From Deltaproteobacteria bacterium (lineage in GTDB: Bacteria; Desulfobacterota; Dissulfuribacteria; Dissulfuribacterales; UBA3076), in contig JAUWHV010000026.1 of the NCBI GenBank assembly GCA_030605675.1, positions 1 through 5,487 on the forward strand: a DNA stretch of 5,487 nucleotides, written 5' to 3'. A program made the translations under genes and the position numbers. The notes beneath the pieces were generated by a model, which was not told the origin of the DNA, ran no database searches, and worked only from the letters and a program-made list of their open reading frames with translations. This document shows positions 1 to 4,638 of the stretch, in pieces (the stretch's first letter is position 1; each line of letters begins with the position of its first letter).

Positions 1-37
1 GATAACCAACGGCCGGAACTCTCTCAAGTATCGAAAC

Positions 38-2056
38 ATGCTTGCATTTCTGATACAGGTCATCGCCACACTGTCGTTCCTTTTGGCGGGCGCTCAAATC
101 GCATGGGCTATAGATACATCTCTTCTTTTTGTAGGCGAAGACCTGTCAGTGCTTACTATTGCATCAAGGAGGGCAGAGCCCGTAGAACAGGCACCTGCAG
201 TGGCCCAGGTAATTACAAAGGAAGACCTTGAGCGTAATGGGGTCCGAACCCTTGGAGAGGCGCTGTCCATGCTGCCGGGATTTTATATGTCGCCCAGGGA
301 ATGGGGTACCCAGCCATATCTCAGGGGGGTATCAAATAGTATTCTTTTCCTTTACGACTCGGTCCCCTTAACATCAGACAATACAAAAACCGTCAATCCC
401 CTGGACGAAGAGCTTTCCCTGGGCCCTATAGAACGTATAGAGGTGATACGTGGGCCTGGTTCGGTTCTGTGGGGTCCGGATGCCTTTGCGGGAATAGTTA
501 ACATAGTCCCTAAACAGGGCAGAGATGTTGATGGAGTGGAATTAAATTTGCTCGGTGGAGCCCCAAACCACGAAGCAGGTGTAAATTTCAATTGGGGAAA
601 AAATGCAGGGCTCTGGGAGGCATTTCTGTCAATCAGTGCAACAAGGCTTAAGCCCATACAGAACAAGTATAATGTAGTAAGGTTCGAAGGAGACGAATCC
701 GGCCCTGTTCCCCCCAGCGAGCGGCTGGGACATTCAGAGGTGGATGATTCCAAATACTTGGAGGCTGTACTGAACTTCTCCTGGCAGGACTGGCTCCACA
801 TATCAGGCAGGTGGTCTGATGCAGAGCGTAATTATGTCCTGGAAGAGCCCGAAAAGGATCTTAGCTGGGCAGGGAAACGGGAGTCGCCATTCAGGTTTGT
901 GCGTCTTGAGATGGAAAGGCCCATGGATCATTCAGACCTGAGATTCAATGCCTATTACAACGAACTGGACTATAAGGAAGAGGAAATAGACTTATCCTGG
1001 AACCCCAAGAGCCATGTATCATTCGTAGAAATCCTGTATGACAGGGAACTATGGGATACCAAGGGGCTTTTTACCGTGGGGGCGTCATACAGATACAATA
1101 AAATTACCGATGCCATAGTAAGAAAAGACACTCTTGCCGACTACCTTAAGCCTGGGAATACGCTCTTTACACCGTCTATAGAGGAAGAGGATTTCAACAC
1201 TTCGCTTGGGTCTGTTTTTGGCCAGGTTCGGCATCACTGGAACCATCTTGATGCCTGGCTGGGCCTCAGACTGGACAACCATAGCCAGTATAATCAGGCA
1301 ATAAGTCACAATATGGGAATCAGTTGGTTCCCAAAGCCGTCATGGTATCTGAAGCTACTCTATGGCACTGCCTATCGGACACCATATAATCAGGAACTCG
1401 TAGGCCGGAAAGACCTTGACCCGGAACAAATACAAAATCTCAGCATGAACTTTGCGTGGCATCCTTCTACGTCATTTTCGTTTTCAGCCACAATTTTTTG
1501 GAATGAGATTCGTCATCATATCCAGGAAGAACCCTATGGAGGTTTTTCAAAACCCGGGTCTGAAGACATCTATGGAACAGAACTCGATATCTCGTGCCAG
1601 TTATCCCGCAGCCTCCGATTTTGGGCCAATGCAACCTTTTTATCACAGGATGGGGATGACGAGGAATACAAGATCCTTGATTTTGTCTTTATCAGACCGG
1701 ACGGTACAAAGGAAGAGCACTATTCTTCCTGGGAAACACCTTTTGACACCGGGCCAAAAAACCTGTTCAATGCCGGACTCCTATGGAATCCTCTGGATCG
1801 ATTGGATTTCTCTCTTTGTCTGCAATATGCGGATTCCATGACCTCCTATTACAAACAAGGTGAGCTACGTTATTCTACAACGCCTCAATGGCTTTTGGAT
1901 GCCGTTATTACCGGCCGCGATGTCTTATTCCAAAACCTTGATATACAATTGGCGCTGAAGAACGTATTCAACAAGCATTACAAGGTGCCCGGCACATACA
2001 GCCCGATAGAGGCCGCTCCCTTTGAGGCCTACCTGGGACTCAAGTGGCACTACTAA
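38..2056 (+). CDS. TonB-dependent outer-membrane receptor (substrate unknown; start probably upstream of window)
   Basis: Ligand-gated outer-membrane channel powered by TonB-ExbBD, importing a scarce nutrient such as an iron chelate or corrinoid into the periplasm. Counted from ATG 38, it has a hydrophobic signal segment at residues 1-24 with a likely cleavage site after AWA (22-24), a possible TonB box DLSVLTI at 35-41, and a plug domain at about 48-160 carrying the hallmark IERIEVIRGPGSVLWG (131-146) and AFAGIVNIVPK. A beta barrel fills the rest, with the family-typical NVFNKHY near the end and a terminal aromatic residue (LGLKWHY) as used in barrel assembly. Length, 672 residues, is normal. 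The start is doubtful: the frame is open to the left edge, ATG 38 has no ribosome-binding site, and the upstream in-frame residues (GRNSLKYRN) supply the positive n-region the signal peptide otherwise lacks. Family is certain; the substrate cannot be read, and similarity to BtuB/CirA-type receptors is only general. Confidence 0.93.
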   Translation: MLAFLIQVIATLSFLLAGAQIAWAIDTSLLFVGEDLSVLTIASRRAEPVEQAPAVAQVITKEDLERNGVRTLGEALSMLPGFYMSPREWGTQPYLRGVSNSILFLYDSVPLTSDNTKTVNPLDEELSLGPIERIEVIRGPGSVLWGPDAFAGIVNIVPKQGRDVDGVELNLLGGAPNHEAGVNFNWGKNAGLWEAFLSISATRLKPIQNKYNVVRFEGDESGPVPPSERLGHSEVDDSKYLEAVLNFSWQDWLHISGRWSDAERNYVLEEPEKDLSWAGKRESPFRFVRLEMERPMDHSDLRFNAYYNELDYKEEEIDLSWNPKSHVSFVEILYDRELWDTKGLFTVGASYRYNKITDAIVRKDTLADYLKPGNTLFTPSIEEEDFNTSLGSVFGQVRHHWNHLDAWLGLRLDNHSQYNQAISHNMGISWFPKPSWYLKLLYGTAYRTPYNQELVGRKDLDPEQIQNLSMNFAWHPSTSFSFSATIFWNEIRHHIQEEPYGGFSKPGSEDIYGTELDISCQLSRSLRFWANATFLSQDGDDEEYKILDFVFIRPDGTKEEHYSSWETPFDTGPKNLFNAGLLWNPLDRLDFSLCLQYADSMTSYYKQGELRYSTTPQWLLDAVITGRDVLFQNLDIQLALKNVFNKHYKVPGTYSPIEAAPFEAYLGLKWHY

Positions 2057-2058
2057 AG

Positions 2059-2499
2059 CTACCAATCTACGACACTTGTCGATTCTTTCCTGAGTACCAT
2101 GGCGTTTTTCATGTCCAAACCCGCTGCGTCTTTATCACCCAGGCGTTCATAGACCTCACTTCTCAGTGCGTAAGCAGGGGCATATTCAGGAGAGAGGTCG
2201 ATTGCCTGTGTCAGGCACTTCAGTGCCTCATCCAAAACCTCCGCCTTGAACAAAATACCCCCTTTGTGATAGTAAAGGCGGGCATTTTCCGGTTCGCACT
2301 TTATTGCAGCATCAATGTCCTTAATTGCCGCATCATTATCATTTAACCTCAGGCGTGCTATGGCCCTTGCCTGATACACCTTGGCGCACTGAGGGTCCGC
2401 CTCCAATACCTCTGTAAAGACGGCAATGCAGCCCTCAAAATCCTCATCCATGAATTTAAACTGCCCGTCAATAAAATGCTCTTCCAGGTCCTGCCTCAT
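2059..2499 (-). CDS. Small TPR-repeat protein
   Basis: A 146-residue protein made almost wholly of tetratricopeptide repeats, which fold as helical hairpins and bind partner proteins or peptides; the partner is unknown. Four repeats run from about residue 3 to 138. The terminal Pro of each repeat falls at P36, P70 and P104, exactly 34 apart, and the A-x-A-R / AI-x-D-I-D-x-AI pattern is clear (for example Y42-A48 and A57-I66). There is no signal peptide or membrane segment, so it is probably cytoplasmic. The start is supported by GGAGGA (2506-2511 on the complementary strand), 6 bases before ATG. It lies downstream of ppaC on the same strand but is separated from it by a strong terminator, so it should have its own promoter; I find no convincing one. 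Its stop is 2 bp from the stop of the convergent receptor gene. Function beyond protein binding is not inferable. Confidence 0.9.
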   Translation of the reverse strand: MRQDLEEHFIDGQFKFMDEDFEGCIAVFTEVLEADPQCAKVYQARAIARLRLNDNDAAIKDIDAAIKCEPENARLYYHKGGILFKAEVLDEALKCLTQAIDLSPEYAPAYALRSEVYERLGDKDAAGLDMKNAMVLRKESTSVVDW

Positions 2500-2562
2500 C
2501 TAAAGTCCTCCGTAAGCCCCTATTTCTGCTTTATTAAATCAGCTGGTTCGCAAAGAAAATTT

Positions 2563-2632
2563 GTAAACGTTCACAGAACGGTGAAATTGGAAAATAGGTA
2601 ACCGTTCACGGAACGGTGAAATTAGAAATTAG
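2563..2632. repeat. Two tandem 35-bp palindromic repeats
   Basis: Copy 1 is 2563-2597 and copy 2 is 2598-2632; they match at 31 of 35 positions. Copy 2 contains a perfect inverted repeat, ACCGTTC-acg-GAACGGT (2601-2617); copy 1 has the same dyad with one mismatch (2566-2582). A second, overlapping dyad, TTCAC-ggaacg-GTGAA (2605-2620), means alternative hairpins are possible. Each copy ends in A/T-rich heptamers such as GAAATTA, which continue to 2638. The array lies in the 216-bp spacer between the ppaC terminator and the TPR gene, upstream of the latter. It could be a repeat family member or a two-site operator for the TPR gene; the sequence alone does not decide. Confidence 0.85.
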
Positions 2633-2663
2633 AAATTTGGCCTTCATGCCTTTGTTTCATCTC

Positions 2664-2692
2664 AAAAAAAAGGCCGGGGACATACCCCGGCC
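2664..2692 (-). terminator. Rho-independent terminator of ppaC
   Basis: Read on the minus strand, a perfect 8-bp G/C stem GGCCGGGG / CCCCGGCC (2685-2692 and 2672-2679) with a 5-base loop is followed directly by eight T residues (2671-2664). It begins 23 bases past the ppaC stop codon. This should end ppaC transcription and separates ppaC from the downstream TPR gene. Confidence 0.95.
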
Positions 2693-2715
2693 GTAAGGAT
2701 CAATATTTCTGGAAA

Positions 2716-3642
2716 TTATGAGGCAAAGGCCTTTTCCAGATTGGGAACCATCTGCTTTTTCCGGCTCATTACACCGGGGAGCCAGACGGTCCGGCCTTCG
2801 AGTGCCTTGCCAAAGGCCTTCTCAACAACACTGGGATCATCTGAAACAACCATGAGATCCGTGGCTTCCTCCATGATATCAGTAAGCATGAGGAAAACGC
2901 TGTGACGGTTTCCTTCGGCCTTGACCTTCTCAATCTCTGCATAGAGATCGTCTCTCATGTTGGCCACCAGGTCCAGCGACACCAGCTCAAGCTGGCCAAT
3001 TCCCACATTATTGCCGGCCATATCGAAGTCTTTGTAGTCACGGAAGACCAGATCCCTTGCGGGCACGCCTTCCACCGCGCTCTTAGCCTTGGCCATCTCC
3101 ATGCCCCAGGCCATTGGATCATCAATGCCGGCTATCTTGGCAAGGTCCGCAACGGCCTCTTTGTCTTCAGGAGTACAGGTTACAGACTTGAAGAGTACTG
3201 TATCACTGAGGATTGCCGACATCATGATACCGGCTATATTTGGCGGGATCTCCTTTTTGTAAACGTCCTTGTAAAGAATACGGAGAACAGTGCCTGTACA
3301 CCCGACCGGCATGACACATGCAAAAATAGGATTGGGAGTAGTAATATCTCCGATCTTATGATGATCAACAATTGCCAGCAACTCCCCTTTGTCGCAGTTG
3401 TCCGGGGCCTGCTTGAGATCGCTGTGATCGACCAGCATAAACTTTTCGCCTGTCACATCCGTACGCAGTTCAGGGACATCAAAACCAAACTTGTTGAGTA
3501 TCAGTTCTGTCTCAGGATTGAGTTCTCCCTGCCTGCATGGTACGGCATCAACTCCCAGCATCTTCTGCAGCTCCGCCAGAGCGATAGCAGCGGTTACAGC
3601 ATCTGTGTCCGGGCTCTTGTGTCCAAATACATAAACAGCCAT
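2716..3642 (-). CDS. ppaC: Manganese-dependent inorganic pyrophosphatase, family II (DHH/DHHA2)
   Basis: Hydrolyses pyrophosphate to two phosphates in the cytoplasm, pulling forward biosynthetic reactions; in sulfate reducers it would also remove the PPi made by ATP sulfurylase. The 308 residues match the usual length of the family without CBS inserts. The N-terminal DHH domain has the metal ligands H8, D12 and D14 in GHKSPDTDA, D72 in VDHS, H94-H95 in VDHHK and D147 in ILSDT. The C-terminal DHHA2 domain has the substrate-binding SRKKQ signature at 293-297 and a conserved Lys at 204. No key residue is missing. The start is fixed by AAGGAGG (3657-3651), 8 bases before ATG, and by motif position. 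It is transcribed alone: a 600-bp gene-free region lies upstream and a strong intrinsic terminator downstream. The lack of CBS domains argues against nucleotide regulation of the enzyme. Confidence 0.97.
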   Translation of the reverse strand: MAVYVFGHKSPDTDAVTAAIALAELQKMLGVDAVPCRQGELNPETELILNKFGFDVPELRTDVTGEKFMLVDHSDLKQAPDNCDKGELLAIVDHHKIGDITTPNPIFACVMPVGCTGTVLRILYKDVYKKEIPPNIAGIMMSAILSDTVLFKSVTCTPEDKEAVADLAKIAGIDDPMAWGMEMAKAKSAVEGVPARDLVFRDYKDFDMAGNNVGIGQLELVSLDLVANMRDDLYAEIEKVKAEGNRHSVFLMLTDIMEEATDLMVVSDDPSVVEKAFGKALEGRTVWLPGVMSRKKQMVPNLEKAFAS

Positions 3643-3683
3643 TCTAACATCCTCCTTAAAATTTTCGGTAAATTAAAAAACTA

Positions 3684-3710
3684 TTGGGGAATTTTGGGGA
3701 ATTCCAAAAT
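3684..3710. promoter_or_regulatory. Tandem 10-mer plus dyad in the ppaC leader
   Basis: TTGGGGAATT occurs twice back to back (3684-3693 and 3694-3703). The second copy is part of an interrupted dyad, ATTTTGG-ggaatt-CCAAAAT (3691-3697 and 3704-3710), 7-bp arms with no mismatch. It lies about 40-70 bases upstream of the ppaC start, so it could be an operator or a leader hairpin. It may also be plain repeat DNA; no regulator family is recognised. Confidence 0.4.
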
Positions 3711-3751
3711 AATACGCATTTAATAAAAATAATTCATACATTTTTTTGAAA

Positions 3752-3780
3752 TAATTACCCTAATCTAAAAAACACAACAA
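3752..3780 (-). promoter_or_regulatory. Possible sigma-70-type promoter for ppaC
   Basis: On the minus strand, TTGTTG (3780-3775) is followed 17 bases later by TAATTA (3757-3752) in a very A/T-rich stretch. Transcription would start near 3745 and give a leader of about 100 bases that includes the dyad at 3684-3710. Both hexamers are imperfect and A/T-rich DNA offers many such matches, so this is a weak call. Confidence 0.25.
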
Positions 3781-3847
3781 TTGGACCTTTCATGTAGCAC
3801 AATACCAATTCTTTGCCAAGGATTTTTAAGGCCGTACCATAAAGATA

Positions 3848-3865
3848 ACTGAATTGGGATTCAGT
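3848..3865. other. Isolated perfect hairpin
   Basis: ACTGAAT-tggg-ATTCAGT forms a 7-bp stem with a 4-base loop. The stem is A/T-rich and no T-tract follows on either strand, so it is not a standard terminator. It lies well away from either neighbouring start codon and its role is unknown. Confidence 0.4.
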
Positions 3866-3960
3866 GAAAACCTGATGGATCGCGGGGACAAAGGGATTCC
3901 AACACCAACTCGCATTTTCAACTGAAAGACTCAATCCCCAGGATCGGAAGGATTTTATCC

Positions 3961-4116
3961 AAGCATGGTTCCGCTGAAAAAACCCAATCTGCGGCGTTGC
4001 ATAAGAGCTGAAAGCCTGAAGCTGAAAGCTGAAAGGGGTTGATTACGATAGCTCTTTGAGCTTTGAGCTAATTTCCGCGCCTTGCATCTCAGGCTTTTTT
4101 CAGCGGAATCATGTTT
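3961..4116. repeat. 156-bp element with 22-bp terminal inverted repeats (MITE/REP-like hairpin)
   Basis: The ends 3961-3982 and 4095-4116 are inverted copies, 20 of 22 identical (core TTCCGCTGAAAAAA); both differences would be G-U pairs in one RNA strand, so a transcript could form an unbroken 22-bp stem. Inside, a second imperfect inverted pair (4020-4035 with 4054-4069, 14 of 16) is built from heptamers: AGCTGAA-type units from 4006 to 4033 on the left, and TTGAGCT twice (4056-4069) on the right. The element encodes no protein and has no obvious target-site duplication. It ends about 70 bases before the promoter of the 77-residue gene. It could be a non-autonomous mobile element, a REP/BIME-type repeat, or a structured RNA. 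Confidence 0.75.
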
Positions 4117-4184
4117 CAGAATTTTGCAGTGTAATCAAGCATTAGAAATGGCTGAGGACAAAGACTTATGCTTGGCAGAATACG

Positions 4185-4211
4185 TTGACATCGTAGAAAG
4201 ATTGGTATAGT
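4185..4211 (+). promoter_or_regulatory. Sigma-70-type promoter of the 77-residue protein gene
   Basis: A perfect -35 hexamer TTGACA (4185-4190) is followed by TATAGT (4206-4211). The spacer is 15 bp, shorter than the usual 17, which may lower activity or require an activator. Transcription would begin near 4218 and leave a leader of about 24 bases with a strong ribosome-binding site. The spacing to the gene is right, which raises confidence. Confidence 0.5.
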
Positions 4212-4227
4212 CGTCATTTTCAAAAAA

Positions 4228-4236
4228 GAGAGGTGG
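4228..4236 (+). promoter_or_regulatory. Ribosome-binding site that fixes the start at 4242
   Basis: GAGAGGTGG contains GAGGTG, complementary to the 3' end of 16S rRNA, ending 6 bases before ATG 4242. A GTG at 4233 is in the same frame, but it lies inside this site and so cannot be the start. Confidence 0.85.
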
Positions 4237-4241
4237 ATCAT

Positions 4242-4475
4242 ATGGCTGAATTGAAAAACACTATTACTGTCCGCGTTAACGTAAAAATAACCCCTGAATC
4301 CCTTAAGACCATTGTTGAAAACGCAAAAAAGAGCGTTGGTCCGAACCAAAGCGGTGTTTATCGAGTTGATACTGCAGCTAAGGTCGATGAAATGATTTCC
4401 CAGTTTCTTTATGAAAAAGACTTTGAAAGTTATGTTAAGGACCCAATAAATTGGGTCTGTGCGGTCAGCGGTTAG
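4242..4475 (+). CDS. Hypothetical 77-residue protein
   Basis: I do not recognise this protein. It is short, soluble and mixed in charge, with no signal peptide or membrane segment. An N-terminal alternating stretch, NTITVRVNVKI (6-16), reads as a beta strand. A helix follows (about P18-S31), then a Gly/Asn/Gln turn, a short strand GVYRVD (38-43) and a second helix (about 45-65). The tail after D67 is PINWVCAVSG, with the only cysteine at 73. Strong ribosome-binding site, good promoter and normal coding character make it a real gene. It stands alone between two repeat elements, and its last two codons and stop lie within the downstream inverted repeat, so the tail may be recently altered. Small DNA- or RNA-binding and toxin/antitoxin-like folds are conceivable from the layout, but nothing in the sequence supports a specific choice. 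Confidence 0.8.
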   Translation: MAELKNTITVRVNVKITPESLKTIVENAKKSVGPNQSGVYRVDTAAKVDEMISQFLYEKDFESYVKDPINWVCAVSG

Positions 4476-4525
4476 CCATTAGCGTTTAGCTTTGGGAAAT
4501 AAGGTATTACGTTAATTAGAAATAA

Positions 4526-4538
4526 CACCCAACGGGTG
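4526..4538 (-). terminator. Weak hairpin, possible terminator for the minus-strand gene
   Basis: CACCC-aac-GGGTG forms a 5-bp stem with a 3-base loop. On the minus strand it is followed by TTATTT, a poor T-tract, about 100 bases past the stop of the RACo-like gene. It is the best terminator candidate between the two convergent genes, but it is short and the tract is broken. Confidence 0.3.
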
Positions 4539-4564
4539 AAAATTTGTCATAGTAAAACATCCTG

Positions 4565-4606
4565 CTTGTCAGGGCGGCAGACCGACTTGTCAGGGCTACA
4601 GACCGA
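4565..4606. repeat. Two tandem 21-bp repeats
   Basis: Copies 4565-4585 and 4586-4606 match at 19 of 21 positions (CTTGTCAGGGC, two variable bases, then CAGACCGA or ACAGACCGA in register). They lie inside the 181-bp element. The unit is three times seven bases, in line with the heptamer period of its ends. No coding frame or known site is recognised. Confidence 0.75.
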
Positions 4607-4638
4607 TAATCATTAAACTAATAGCTAACAGCTAAAGG

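Larger units (their letters stand above)
3721..3960. other. Gene-free spacer, no recognised function
   Basis: This is the first part of the 3643-4241 gap. It starts very A/T-rich and becomes mixed in composition after about 3780. I find no open frame with a ribosome-binding site, no tRNA, and no riboswitch I can recognise. The one clear structure is a perfect 7-bp hairpin at 3848-3865, listed separately. The remainder of the gap holds the 156-bp inverted-end element and a promoter. Confidence 0.5.

Noticed and set aside
352..801. Minus-strand open frame of 149 codons
   Set aside because: It is antisense to the plug and early barrel of the receptor and shows no domain or ribosome-binding signal.
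2563..2632. Possible CRISPR array from the 35-bp repeats
   Set aside because: The two copies abut with no unique spacer between them, only two copies exist, and no cas gene is present.
2902..3723. Long plus-strand open frame of 273 codons
   Set aside because: It lies opposite ppaC, whose catalytic motifs are intact; the translation has no family features, so it is a shadow frame.
3875..3925. 16-residue open frame starting ATG 3875
   Set aside because: No ribosome-binding site, very short, and no recognisable peptide features.
3721..4184. Riboswitch (for example cobalamin) in the large spacer
   Set aside because: I looked for a B12-box-like consensus because of the RACo-like gene, but found none, and the RACo-like gene starts outside the window.
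4174..4190. Sigma-54 promoter (TTGGCAG ... TTGAC)
   Set aside because: The spacing between the GG and GC elements is off by one base and the -12 element lacks GC; the sigma-70 reading fits better.
4233..4244. GTG at 4233 as start of the small protein
   Set aside because: It lies inside the ribosome-binding site GAGAGGTGG; ATG 4242 has correct spacing.
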